58,990 bases of DNA. It comes from Micromonospora sp. 15K316 (GTDB taxonomy: Bacteria; Actinomycetota; Actinomycetes; Mycobacteriales; Micromonosporaceae). Of the stretch, positions 14,780 through 22,757 are shown one piece after another. The notes below the pieces were generated by a model. It ran no database searches, was not told the origin of the DNA, and saw nothing but the letters and a program-made list of their open reading frames with translations. The stretch covers positions 1 through 58,990 of the forward strand of contig NZ_SMKG01000017.1 of the NCBI RefSeq assembly GCF_004348525.1, given 5' to 3'. A program made the translations under genes and the position numbers. Numbering within the stretch: the stretch's first letter is position 1; each line of letters begins with the position of its first letter.

Positions 14780-16111
14780 CTACTCGGGGCCTCTGTCCAT
14801 TTGGTGCAATTTCTCGGGCGCGGCGACGGGCCGGGACGTCTCCGGTCGCGGCACGTACGGCCGGGCCGGCAGGGTGACCAGCAGCAGCAGGCTGAGCAGC
14901 ACATACGTGTTGCGGATCAGGAACTGCCCCGGGGTGTCCGTGACGACCGGCTCGACGCCCCAGTCGTAGAACGTGACGACGCCATAGACGATCACGGCGG
15001 TGGTGGCGATCGCCAGCGTCGCCAGCCAGCGCCGTCGACCGGCGCTGTCGGCCGAACCGGTGGTGGCGGGATCGTCAACGCGCGACGGGCGGCCGCCCAG
15101 CGCCGCGTTGGCGAGGACCACCACGGCCGGAATGAACCAGTAGAGGTGGTGGGTCCAGGTGATCGGGCTGACCAGCCCCCCGACCAGCCCGGTCAGCGTC
15201 AGGCCGGCGAGGTGGTCGCCCATCCGCGCCGCCCGGGCCGCCCGCCACAGCCCGTACCCGGCCACCACCGCGACCAGCAGCAGCCAGAGCAGCCGGTCCG
15301 GCTTCTCCGGCGCGGTGAAGCGACTGAGCAGCCCGAAGAGCGACTGGTTGCCGGTGTAGTCGGTGCGGCCCACCCGGTCGGTCGCCCAGAGCTCGTGCGT
15401 CCAGAACCGCCACGAGTCGTTCGGCGCGACGGCCGCCGCGAGCAGCGTCGCCGCCGCCGCGGTGGCGCTGGCCACCGCCGCCGCCCACCACCGCCGGCAG
15501 GCGAGCAGGTAGACGATGAAGATGCCGGGAAAGAGCTTCAGCGCCGTCGCCAGCCCCACGCCGACCCCGGCCCACCGCCGACCCTGCGGTACGGCGAAGA
15601 GCAGGTCGGCGAGGATCAGGACGACCAGCAGCATGTTGATCTGGCCGAAGGTGATGGTCTCGCGGGTGCTCTCCACGGCCAGCACCAGCAGCACCGCCAC
15701 CGTGACGACGAACACCCGGGGCAGACCGTGCCGGGCGATCACCGGACGGACCAGCCAGCGGGTGGTCGCCACCACCCCGAGCACGGTGAGGATCGTGAAG
15801 ATCGTGATGGTGGCGCCGAGCGGGATCAGCGCGAACGGCCGCAGCAGCAGCGCGCTGAACGGCGGGTAGGTGAAGTAGAGCTCGCCCTGGACCCGGTCCG
15901 GCTGGGCGTAGTCGTAGAGCGGATTACCCGCCCCCCACCACCGCATCGCCCGCATGTAGATCTTCAGGTCGAAGAAGTCGTGCACCCGTCCCGGCAGGTA
16001 GAGCGCCGGCAGTACGGCGGCCAGCGCGACGACCGTCACGAGGCGGCGGACCGTACGGCCACCGGGGTCGTCGTCGGTGACGGCGGGCGGTGCGACGGAT
16101 TCGGGTGGCAC
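14780..16111 (-). CDS. GT87-type polyprenyl-phosphate mannosyltransferase-like membrane protein
   Basis: The 443-residue protein has 10 or more membrane helices. The first external loop contains FFDLKIYMRAMRWWGAGNPLYDYAQ, where the Asp is the expected catalytic residue of DUF2029/GT87 enzymes (PimE-like). YFTYPPFSALLLRPF and FGQINMLLVVLILADL are further family signatures, and SPITWTHHLYWFIP is the typical late helix. Such enzymes add mannose or other pentoses/hexoses from polyprenyl-phosphate donors to lipids or proteins at the outer membrane face. The acceptor is unknown. The gene stands alone, divergent from orn. Confidence 0.85.
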   Translation of the reverse strand: MPPESVAPPAVTDDDPGGRTVRRLVTVVALAAVLPALYLPGRVHDFFDLKIYMRAMRWWGAGNPLYDYAQPDRVQGELYFTYPPFSALLLRPFALIPLGATITIFTILTVLGVVATTRWLVRPVIARHGLPRVFVVTVAVLLVLAVESTRETITFGQINMLLVVLILADLLFAVPQGRRWAGVGVGLATALKLFPGIFIVYLLACRRWWAAAVASATAAAATLLAAAVAPNDSWRFWTHELWATDRVGRTDYTGNQSLFGLLSRFTAPEKPDRLLWLLLVAVVAGYGLWRAARAARMGDHLAGLTLTGLVGGLVSPITWTHHLYWFIPAVVVLANAALGGRPSRVDDPATTGSADSAGRRRWLATLAIATTAVIVYGVVTFYDWGVEPVVTDTPGQFLIRNTYVLLSLLLLVTLPARPYVPRPETSRPVAAPEKLHQMDRGPE

Positions 16112-16183
16112 GGGGAAACCCTAGCGGGCTGCTCCCCGTGGAGCCCGCATCCGTGCCCCGTGGGCTGCGCGTAGTCTGTGCCG

Positions 16184-16774
16184 GTGGCTGATCTTCTCGT
16201 CTGGATCGACTGTGAGATGACCGGGTTGGACCTCGGCAGGGACAAGCTGATCGAGGTGGCGGCGCTGGTCACCGACCCCGATCTGAACGTCCTCGGTGAC
16301 GGCGTCGACGTGGTGATCCACGCGGACGACGCGGCGCTGGACGCGATGCCGGAGATCGTCCGCACGATGCACGCCAAGTCCGGGCTGACCGAGGAGGTCC
16401 GCCGCTCCACGGTCAGCCTGACCGAGGCGGAGGACATGGTGCTCGACTACGTCAGCAGCTACGTGAAGGACCCGCGTACCGCCCCGCTCTGCGGCAACTC
16501 GATCGCCACCGACCGGGGCTTCATCGCCCGGGACATGCCCCGGCTCGACAACCACCTGCACTACCGGATGATCGACGTCTCCTCGATCAAGGAACTCTGC
16601 CGCCGGTGGTACCCGCGGGTGTACTTCGGCCAGCCGGCCAAGGGGCTGGCGCACCGGGCGCTGGCGGACGTCCGGGAGAGCATCCGGGAGCTGGAGTACT
16701 ACCGGCGGACGGTCTTCGTGCCGCTGCCCGGCCCCGACGTCGAGAGCGCCAAGGCGATCGCCGCGCAGCTCTGA
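16184..16774 (+). CDS. orn: Oligoribonuclease
   Basis: The product (196 residues from the GTG at 16184; a GTG at 16178 adds two) is full length for Orn. It belongs to the DEDDh 3'-5' exonucleases: D9 and E11 in [10 protein letters not shown], a downstream Asp in [11 protein letters not shown], and the final segment [21 protein letters not shown] with the catalytic His and Asp. It degrades short RNAs (2-5 nt, including pGpG from cyclic-di-GMP breakdown) to mononucleotides in the cytoplasm. In actinobacteria orn is usually a single copy gene. tRNA-His follows 126 bp downstream. Confidence 0.96.
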   Translation: MADLLVWIDCEMTGLDLGRDKLIEVAALVTDPDLNVLGDGVDVVIHADDAALDAMPEIVRTMHAKSGLTEEVRRSTVSLTEAEDMVLDYVSSYVKDPRTAPLCGNSIATDRGFIARDMPRLDNHLHYRMIDVSSIKELCRRWYPRVYFGQPAKGLAHRALADVRESIRELEYYRRTVFVPLPGPDVESAKAIAAQL

Positions 16775-16900
16775 GCCCTGCTCGGGACACCCGCCGGTAG
16801 CGCCGGGGCGTCCGGTGCAACCCGCTGGACGCGGTCGCCGGGTGGGAGGCTATTATTGGTCCGCGCCCGCTCGGGGCGGTAAACCGGGCGCGGAGGCATG

Positions 16901-16976
16901 GTGGCTGTAGCTCAGTTGGCAGAGCACCGGGTTGTGGTCCCGGTTGTCGTGGGTTCAATTCCCATCAGTCACCCCA
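16901..16976 (+). tRNA. tRNA-His (anticodon GUG)
   Basis: The acceptor GTGGCTG pairs with CAGTCAC. The anticodon loop TTGTGGT in stem CCGGG/CCCGG carries GTG, and the T-arm contains GGGTTCAATTCCC. G at 16900 can be the special -1 base opposite C73, and CCA is encoded. A TATTAT (-10) lies at 16851-16856. A 9-bp hairpin (16861-16869 with 16885-16893) sits in the precursor leader. Confidence 0.97.
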
Positions 16977-16987
16977 GTGCGTGACTC

Positions 16988-17011
16988 AGGCCCCCTCTTC
17001 GGAGGGGGCCT
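16988..17011 (+). terminator. tRNA-His terminator
   Basis: A perfect 10-bp stem, AGGCCCCCTC with GAGGGGGCCT, closed by a stable TTCG tetraloop. It is 11 bp past the tRNA. The following bases are not T-rich. Confidence 0.85.
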
Positions 17012-17228
17012 GCCGCGTTGTAGGGGTCAGTTGATCGACTCGACATCCCTGATCTCGGGGTGTCCCGACGCTGGGTTACCGCGACTTCAGTGAAGGCGAG
17101 TCGATCTCGACTGCCCCGGCGAGGCGTGCCGCCAGGACGAGTGGGCACAGAAGGGTTATCGGTCTCCGAATTACCGCGCCCCCAGGGACCGGCCGCAGCC
17201 TGCGGCCGCCGACCGGAAGGAGAAGGCC

Positions 17229-17408
17229 GTGGAGAAGCTTCAGTGGCGAACGCTGCGCTGCGACAACAGCGGACCCAACTGCCCCGAGATCGCCGAACGG
17301 GACAACCAGGTGTTCCTGCGCAGCAGCAAGCGACCTGAGCACGTCGCCGTCCTCGACGCCGCCGAGTTCGACACGCTCAAGCGGAAGATCCTGGACGGGA
17401 AGATCTGA
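17229..17408 (+). CDS. Small DUF397-like protein
   Basis: The GTG at 17229 has AGGAG at 17218-17222 six bases upstream, giving a 59-residue protein. The order of features follows DUF397: an N-terminal W-R-x-L-R-C segment, NCPEIAERDNQVFLRSS, then VLDAAEFDTLKRKI (matching the usual EVA...VRDSK...W..F). DUF397 proteins are actinobacterial partners of XRE helix-turn-helix regulators (DUF5753), often in antitoxin-like pairs. No such regulator adjoins, so it is orphaned here. Its leader contains an 8-bp hairpin at 17190-17208 ending ten bases before the Shine-Dalgarno site. Function is unknown. Confidence 0.75.
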   Translation: MEKLQWRTLRCDNSGPNCPEIAERDNQVFLRSSKRPEHVAVLDAAEFDTLKRKILDGKI

Positions 17409-17519
17409 CGTCACCCTGTCGGGGCCGGCACCGCCGGCGGGGTCGACCCCGGCGGCCGTCCCGGGTCGCTCCGTCGCGCGGCGCCACCGGTGGACGCTCG
17501 TTCCGAGCCCCCGCGAACG

Positions 17520-17551
17520 CGAACGCCCCCTCCGTGTGGAGGGGGCGTTCG
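17520..17551. terminator. Bidirectional terminator
   Basis: A perfect 14-bp stem (17520-17533 with 17538-17551) with loop GTGT between the convergent DUF397-like and L,D-transpeptidase genes; it lies 16 bp past the latter's stop. Confidence 0.85.
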
Positions 17552-17567
17552 TCGTCTCTGCTCGGCG

Positions 17568-18863
17568 TCAGTTCGCCGTCGGGGTGACGTCCGGGTCGGG
17601 CGTCGCGTCGGTCGACGGCTGCGTCGGCGGCTCGTACGGGATCGCGCTGCCCTTGACGTACTCGCTCCAGCTCATGTTCCAGTCGGTCCAGCCGTTGCCG
17701 TTCTGGAGCTTGCGCTCGGTGCCCTTCACCGTGATCGGGTCACCGATGCGGGTGTTGGTGAAGAGCCACGCGCCCATGGCCATCGACACGTTCACGCATC
17801 CGTGCGACACGTTCACGCTGCCCTGCTGCCCTTCCGACCAGGGCGCGGCGTGGATGAACTCGCCACCCCAGGTGAGCCGCTGGGCGTAGTCGATCTTCGT
17901 GCGGTAGCCCTCCTCGGGCCCGAGCTCCTCGAAGGTGTCGAAGACCGTCTTGCGCAGCTTCTCGATGACCACCATCGTGCCGCTCGACGACGGGGTGCTC
18001 TTCTTGCCGAGGCTGACCGGGATCGTCTTGATGACCTTGCCGTCGCGGGTGACGGTCATCCGCTTGGTCTTGTTGTCCACCGTCATGATCAGTGCGGGGC
18101 CGATGTTGATGTCGACGGTGAGGTCGGCCCGCCCGTACCAGCCGTCGGCCATCGGCAGACCGCCGGCCTGCACGCGGTAGGAGACCTTGCTGTTGGCCTT
18201 CCAGAACTGCTTCGGCCGGTAGCGGATCTCGGTGGGGCTCACCCAGTGCCAGATGCCCTCCTGCGCCGGCACCGAGGTCACCGTCATCCGGCGCTGCACG
18301 TCGTCGCGGTAGTCCTCCGGAATCGCCCGGCTGAACTTGACGATCAGCGGCATGCCGACGCCGACGGTCTGGCCGTCGCCGAGGAAACTGCTCACCCGGA
18401 TCTGCTGGTCGGGCTTCGCCATGGTGGTGAAGTTGCTGGTCGCGGTCGCGGGACGGCCGTCGTCGCCGGTCGCGGTCACGGTCGCGGTGTACGTCTCGCC
18501 GTACTTGAGCGCGCCGGACGGGAGCCAACTCTTGCCATCCGTGGCGAGCTTGCCCTTGACCGTCTCGCCCGCGGAGTCCTTGAGTTCGACAGTCGTCTCC
18601 ACGGCCTCGGTGGTGCTGAAGGTGATGGCGGTGGAGGCGGGCACGTCCTTGGCGTCGGCCTTCGGCTCGCTGATGGTGGCCGCCGCCTTCGGGGCGGGAG
18701 TCTCGGCGCCGCCCTGCCACGACGACGGCTTGCCGCCGTCCCCGCTGGTGCAGGCGGAAGTGAGCGCCAGCGCGGCGGCGATCAGCCCCGCGGCGAGAGC
18801 GCGGCGTCGACCGACCTGCCGGCCGCCGCGCCGTCGGTTCAGCTGCTCCTGGTCAGCTCGCAT
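17568..18863 (-). CDS. L,D-transpeptidase lipoprotein (Ig-like plus YkuD)
   Basis: The ATG at 18863 has GAGGGA just upstream, giving 431 residues. A basic start and hydrophobic helix end in lipobox LTSAC, so Cys38 would carry the lipid anchor. Two Ig-like beta-domains (about 60-270) precede the YkuD catalytic domain. The catalytic motif SHGCVNVS has the nucleophile at Cys356, with His354. This is the layout of mycobacterial LdtMt2-type enzymes, which make 3-3 cross-links in peptidoglycan and are inhibited by carbapenems. The tail is Pro/Thr/Asp-rich. A paralogue lies immediately upstream on the same strand. Confidence 0.94.
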   Translation of the reverse strand: MRADQEQLNRRRGGRQVGRRRALAAGLIAAALALTSACTSGDGGKPSSWQGGAETPAPKAAATISEPKADAKDVPASTAITFSTTEAVETTVELKDSAGETVKGKLATDGKSWLPSGALKYGETYTATVTATGDDGRPATATSNFTTMAKPDQQIRVSSFLGDGQTVGVGMPLIVKFSRAIPEDYRDDVQRRMTVTSVPAQEGIWHWVSPTEIRYRPKQFWKANSKVSYRVQAGGLPMADGWYGRADLTVDINIGPALIMTVDNKTKRMTVTRDGKVIKTIPVSLGKKSTPSSSGTMVVIEKLRKTVFDTFEELGPEEGYRTKIDYAQRLTWGGEFIHAAPWSEGQQGSVNVSHGCVNVSMAMGAWLFTNTRIGDPITVKGTERKLQNGNGWTDWNMSWSEYVKGSAIPYEPPTQPSTDATPDPDVTPTAN

Positions 18864-19102
18864 GATTCCCTCACAGTCGTGATCCCCCGCACCAGCCATC
18901 GTCTCTTACAGACGCACCAGAACTGGTACCCGTTGCCTGGGGTGAAACGAAACACCCCGAGAACTCTTGCCCGGGTTGTTGCTGGAATTCGCTCTTTGCG
19001 AGCGGGACTCGATTTCAGGCGGGTTCGATCCCGGCCATCGACCTGACAGCGTACGCGACGCGCCGCGCCGGCTCGACGGTGCGAGCCGGTGCCGCGGTGA
19101 CG

Positions 19103-20365
19103 TCAGAGCGCGGGCCCGGCCCCGCCCTCGGGCACCGGCAGGGCGCTGCCCTTGATGAACTGCGACCAGCTCAAACTCCAGGCGGTCCAACCGTTGCCGG
19201 CGGCCAGCTTGCGCTCGGTGCCCTTGATCGTGATCGGGTCGCCGACCCTCGTCTGCTGGAAGAGCCAGCGGGCGTTGGCCGTGGAGACGTTCACGCACCC
19301 GTGCGACACGTTCTGCCGCCCCTGCACGTGCTCCGACCAGGGCGCCGCGTGGATGTACTCGCCACCCCAGGTGATCCGCTGGGCGAACTCGATGTCGGTG
19401 ACGTAGCGGTTGGCGGGATCGGGGTCGTCCCGGGTGTCGAAGACGGTCTTCTCCTTCTTCTCCATCACGACCATCGTGCCGCTGGAGGAGGGGGTGCTCT
19501 TCTTGCCCAGGCTCACCGGCATGGTCCGTACCAGCTTGCCGCCCTCGTACACCGTCATCTGCTTCGTGGCGTTGTCGACCTTCATCACGAAGGAGCGGCC
19601 GATCTTGCCGGTGGCCTTCCGGTCGACGTCGCCGTAGCGGCCGTTGCTCAGCGGGATGCCGGCCAGCGCGATCCGGACGGTGAGCGTCGTGCCCGGCTTC
19701 CAGTACTCCGGTGCCCGGTAGTAGGCCTGGGTGCCGTTCTCCACCCAGTGCCAGGCGCCCGGCTGCGGCGGATCGGTGCGGACGAACATCCGCTTCTGTA
19801 CGGCCGCCCGGTCCTTCTTCGGGATGCCCGGATGGAACTCGGCCACCACCGGCATGGCCACCCCGTACGTCTTGTCGTCGAAGAGGTAGAGCCCGGAGCC
19901 GATCGTCGATCTCGGCTTCTTCATGGTGGTGAAGGTGCTGGTGCCCTGGCGGGCCGTCCCGTCGGCGCCGGTGGCGCTGACGGTCGCGGTGTAGGTGGTG
20001 CCGTACTTCAGGGGGGCGTTCGGCACCCACGACGAGCCGTCGGTGCGCATCTTGCCCTGGACCCGATCGCCGGCGGCGTTGGTCAGCGTGACCTCGGTGA
20101 CCTTGGCGCCGTCCGGCAGGTCGGCGCTGATCTCGGTGCTGACCGGCTTGTTCTTCGTGCCGTTGCCCGGACTGACCGGCAACGGCGGCCCGGCCGGAGC
20201 GGACGGTGTCGACGTGCCGCCGATCGCGGCATCGGGGCTGGTCCCCGGTGCTGATCCGCCGACGAACGACGGTTTCTGCTGGTCGTCGCCGCACCCCGTC
20301 AGTGCCAGCGATGCCGCTAGAGCCAGTGCGCCCACCAACGCCCCGGCCCGCGTGAACGTGACCAT
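19103..20365 (-). CDS. L,D-transpeptidase lipoprotein, paralogue of the adjacent gene
   Basis: From the ATG at 20365 the protein has 420 residues; a longer frame opens at 20398 but GAGG precedes the chosen start. The lipobox LTGC places the lipidated Cys at 25, then a Pro/Ser/Gly linker, two Ig-like domains (about 70-270) and the YkuD domain with SHGCVNVS (Cys357). Segments such as SLGKKSTPSSSGTMVV and ITWGGE/LTWGGE-(F/Y)IHAAPWSE are shared with the downstream paralogue, showing tandem duplication. Divergence is greatest in the linker. Expected role: 3-3 peptidoglycan cross-linking outside the membrane. There are 239 bp between the two genes, so each may have its own promoter. Confidence 0.94.
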   Translation of the reverse strand: MVTFTRAGALVGALALAASLALTGCGDDQQKPSFVGGSAPGTSPDAAIGGTSTPSAPAGPPLPVSPGNGTKNKPVSTEISADLPDGAKVTEVTLTNAAGDRVQGKMRTDGSSWVPNAPLKYGTTYTATVSATGADGTARQGTSTFTTMKKPRSTIGSGLYLFDDKTYGVAMPVVAEFHPGIPKKDRAAVQKRMFVRTDPPQPGAWHWVENGTQAYYRAPEYWKPGTTLTVRIALAGIPLSNGRYGDVDRKATGKIGRSFVMKVDNATKQMTVYEGGKLVRTMPVSLGKKSTPSSSGTMVVMEKKEKTVFDTRDDPDPANRYVTDIEFAQRITWGGEYIHAAPWSEHVQGRQNVSHGCVNVSTANARWLFQQTRVGDPITIKGTERKLAAGNGWTAWSLSWSQFIKGSALPVPEGGAGPAL

Positions 20366-20533
20366 CCCCACCTCTGTTCTCGCGTACCTGGCGGACATGG
20401 TGCCGCATCCCGCGTCGTCGCCAGGACCCCCGCACGGCGAATCCGGAGGGTTCGGAGCTTTTGCCCGTTAAGCTCGCCCGAAGGGGGGAGCCGGGTATCG
20501 GATTGGAACCCCGCTCGGCGCCCGTGCTAATGT

Positions 20534-20625
20534 TCTCCCCGTTGTCAGCGAGCGCCGCTAGCTCAACTGGCAGAGCAGCGGACTCTTAATCCGCGGGTTC
20601 GGGGTTCGAGTCCCTGGCGGCGCAC
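20534..20625 (+). repeat. Direct repeat copy 1 (contains tRNA-Lys)
   Basis: These 92 bases are identical to 21744-21835, displaced by exactly 1210 bp. They include 18 bp upstream of the tRNA, the whole 73-nt tRNA and one base after it. Confidence 0.93.
20552..20624 (+). tRNA. tRNA-Lys (anticodon CUU), copy 1
   Basis: The acceptor GCGCCGC pairs with GCGGCGC, the anticodon stem CGGA/TCCG bears loop CTCTTAA with CTT, and the T-arm contains GGTTCGAGTCC. CCA is not encoded: CAG follows the discriminator A. TAATGT at 20528-20533 could be a -10 element. Confidence 0.97.
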
Positions 20626-20633
20626 AGATGGTG

Positions 20634-20674
20634 AAGGCTCTGGCCTGGTGTTCTGCATCGGGCCGGAGCCTTTT
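20634..20674 (+). terminator. tRNA-Lys copy 1 terminator
   Basis: A 12-bp stem (20634-20645 with 20661-20672, including one U-G pair) with a 15-nt loop, followed by TTTT. It is homologous to the hairpin after tRNA-Lys copy 2. Confidence 0.9.
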
Positions 20675-20726
20675 CGCATTCTGCCGAGAGGCGCGCGACG
20701 CTCGGCGGGCCGAGCAGAATGACGCC

Positions 20727-21701
20727 ATGCGAGCCGTGTACATCGAGCGTCCCGGACCGGCCACGGAGATCCGGTTCGGCGACCTGCCGGCGCCCCGCCC
20801 CGGCCCGACCGACGTCCTGGTGGACGTGCTCGCCACGACAGTGAACCCCGTCGACACCTTCGTCCGCTCCGGGGCCTACGCCACGGCGCTGCCGCTGCCC
20901 TTCGTGGTCGGCCGGGACCTGGTGGGCCGGGTGGCCGAGGCCGGACCCGGCACGGCCGGCTTCCGCGCCGGTGACCTGGTCTGGTGCAACAGCCTGGGAC
21001 ACGACGGCCGGCAGGGCAGCGCCGCCGAGCAGGCCGTGGTGCCTGTCGACCGGCTGTACCGGCTGCCCGCCGGTGTCGACCCGGCCGCCGCGGTGACCGT
21101 GCTCCACCCCGCCGCCACGGCCTACCTGGCGTTGTTCGTCCACGGCCGCCTCCGACCCGCGGAGACGGTCGTCGTGGCCGGTGGCGCCGGCAACGTCGGC
21201 ACCTCGCTCGTCGCGCTCGCCGCCACGGCCGGTGCGCGCGTCGTGGCGACCGCCTCGGCGGCCGACGCCGACCACTGTCGGCGCAACGGCGCCGCCGAGG
21301 TGCTCGACTACCGCGCCCCCGACCTCACCGACCAGTTGCGATCGGCCTGCCCGGACGGCGTCGACGTGTACCTGGACACGGCCGGCCGCAACGAGCTGGA
21401 ATCGGTGATCGACCTGCTCGCCCCGCGGGGACGGGTCGTGCTGCTCGCCGGGGCCGCCGCCCGGCCGGTGCTGCCGGTCGGCGCGCTCTACCAGAACGAC
21501 CGCGCCGTTCTCGGCTTCGTCATCTCCCGCGCCACCGTCGACGAGCTGGCCGAGGCCGCCAGGACGGTGAACCGGATGCTCGCCGCGGGGCGGCTGGCCC
21601 CGCGCGACACCGTTTCACTGCCGTTGTCGGCGATGGGGGAGGCGCACCGCATGCTCGAACAGGGGGAGCTGCGCGGTCGGCGAGTGGTGATCCACCCGTA
21701 G
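20727..21701 (+). CDS. NADPH:quinone reductase-like zinc-independent MDR oxidoreductase
   Basis: The ATG at 20727 gives 324 residues, full length for the MDR superfamily. The N-terminal GroES-like domain contains VNPVDTFVRSGAY and FVVGRDLVGRVAEAG; the cofactor domain has the glycine-rich GGAGNVGTS near residue 152. There is no GHE(x)2G/Cys set for catalytic zinc, which places it with quinone reductases (QOR/CAA43093-like). It would reduce quinones or enals with NADPH in the cytoplasm. The gene is enclosed by two identical tRNA-Lys copies, and its start lies 52 bp after the terminator of the first, so it is insulated from that tRNA. Confidence 0.92.
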   Translation: MRAVYIERPGPATEIRFGDLPAPRPGPTDVLVDVLATTVNPVDTFVRSGAYATALPLPFVVGRDLVGRVAEAGPGTAGFRAGDLVWCNSLGHDGRQGSAAEQAVVPVDRLYRLPAGVDPAAAVTVLHPAATAYLALFVHGRLRPAETVVVAGGAGNVGTSLVALAATAGARVVATASAADADHCRRNGAAEVLDYRAPDLTDQLRSACPDGVDVYLDTAGRNELESVIDLLAPRGRVVLLAGAAARPVLPVGALYQNDRAVLGFVISRATVDELAEAARTVNRMLAAGRLAPRDTVSLPLSAMGEAHRMLEQGELRGRRVVIHP

Positions 21702-21743
21702 GACGGCCCTCCCGCTGGGCCGCTCCGGCGGCCTGTTAATGTC

Positions 21744-21835
21744 TCTCCCCGTTGTCAGCGAGCGCCGCTAGCTCAACTGGCAGAGCAGCGGACTCTTAAT
21801 CCGCGGGTTCGGGGTTCGAGTCCCTGGCGGCGCAC
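21744..21835 (+). repeat. Direct repeat copy 2 (contains tRNA-Lys)
   Basis: Identical to 20534-20625 over 92 bp. Immediately upstream the two copies are similar but differ by small changes, showing the duplicated unit was originally longer. Confidence 0.93.
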
Positions 21836-21837
21836 CA
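21762..21837 (+). tRNA. tRNA-Lys (anticodon CUU), copy 2
   Basis: The 73-nt body is identical to copy 1, but here CCA (21835-21837) is encoded after the discriminator base. TAATGT at 21737-21742 is a candidate -10 element. Confidence 0.97.
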
Positions 21838-21843
21838 ACGATC

Positions 21844-21884
21844 AAGGTCCTGACCTGGTGATTTCACTGGGTCGGGGCCTTTTT
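21844..21884 (+). terminator. tRNA-Lys copy 2 terminator
   Basis: A 12-bp stem (21844-21855 with 21870-21881) with two G-U pairs and a 14-nt loop, running into five T residues. It aligns with the terminator of copy 1 with paired, structure-preserving substitutions. Confidence 0.9.
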
Positions 21885-22118
21885 CGCGGACGCGGTGTGC
21901 AACCTCATCGACGCCTTGATTGCAACGAGTGCTCGTCTACCCTGCTCGGGCGCAGACTTCCCGGCCTATGCCCGTAGGCACCACCTGTTATGAGGGTTTG
22001 ACTCGGGAACGCCGCCGGACTACCTCAGACCGCACGAGACGACGACCTCCTCCCGTTCGTTCCTTGACTAGGGCGGAAACCAGGCACGAGCCGCGCCACC
22101 CACGGGTAGACACGTGAT

Positions 22119-22664
22119 GTGATCCGACTTCCCGGCGATCAGAGGCGGCTCGCGGCGCTGACAGCGGCCGAGCTGACGTACGCCGACCCTGGCGCCACCG
22201 GCGACCGGCTTCCGCCGGGCTACCGGCCGGCGAGCCGGGACGCCCGCCTGGGGGTCGGCCGTGCGGTCTTCGACCGGGCGGTCGACGGGCTGCTCTCCTG
22301 GGAGATGCATCGCGGCGCGGGCCTGGCCGTGACGGCCTCGGAGCCCCGCGCCGCCGAGGGTGCCGTGGTCCTTCTGCGCTGGGGGATCCGGCCGCTCGGT
22401 TTCCTGGCTCCCTGCCGGGTGGTGTACCGCGTCGACGAGCCGGACCGGCGGGGATTCGCCTACGGGACGTTGCCGGGCCACCCGGTGCGGGGTGAGGAGT
22501 TGTTCGTCGTGCGGATCGGTGCCGACGGCGAGGTTCGCTTCGGCATCACGGCCTTCTCGCGTCCCGCGTCACTGGCGGCCCGTCTCGGTGGCCCGGCGGG
22601 CCGGAAGGTGCAGGAGATCGTCACCGACCGGTACGTGCGAGCGTTGCAGCGCATCGTGGCGTGA
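22119..22664 (+). CDS. DUF1990 family protein
   Basis: The 181-residue product matches DUF1990 in length and signature: PPGYRPASRDARLGVGRAVFDRAVDGLLSW at the N-terminus, GTLPGHPVRGEELFVVR in the middle and TDRYVRALQRI at the end. The family is common in actinobacteria and some plants; no biochemical role is established. The fold is expected to be a START-like helix-grip. The GTG start at 22119 has no clear ribosome site. About 235 bp of gene-free DNA separates it from the tRNA-Lys terminator, in which I see nothing recognisable. Confidence 0.85.
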   Translation: MIRLPGDQRRLAALTAAELTYADPGATGDRLPPGYRPASRDARLGVGRAVFDRAVDGLLSWEMHRGAGLAVTASEPRAAEGAVVLLRWGIRPLGFLAPCRVVYRVDEPDRRGFAYGTLPGHPVRGEELFVVRIGADGEVRFGITAFSRPASLAARLGGPAGRKVQEIVTDRYVRALQRIVA

Positions 22665-22757
22665 TCCACTCGGGTTCCTGGTAGTCGGGGTGTCCGGGCG
22701 TGCGGGACAGCCCGATTTCAAGGGGATCGAGTCGATCAAGCGGGTGGCCGAGATTCC

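Noticed and set aside
20534..21884. Genomic island with tRNA attachment sites
   Set aside because: No integrase is present and the repeat includes the whole tRNA and upstream DNA, unlike a normal att repeat. The single 1-kb gene inside is a common chromosomal enzyme.
21885..22118. Small genes between tRNA-Lys copy 2 and the DUF1990 gene
   Set aside because: Only short frames without ribosome sites or family features; no RNA structure stood out.
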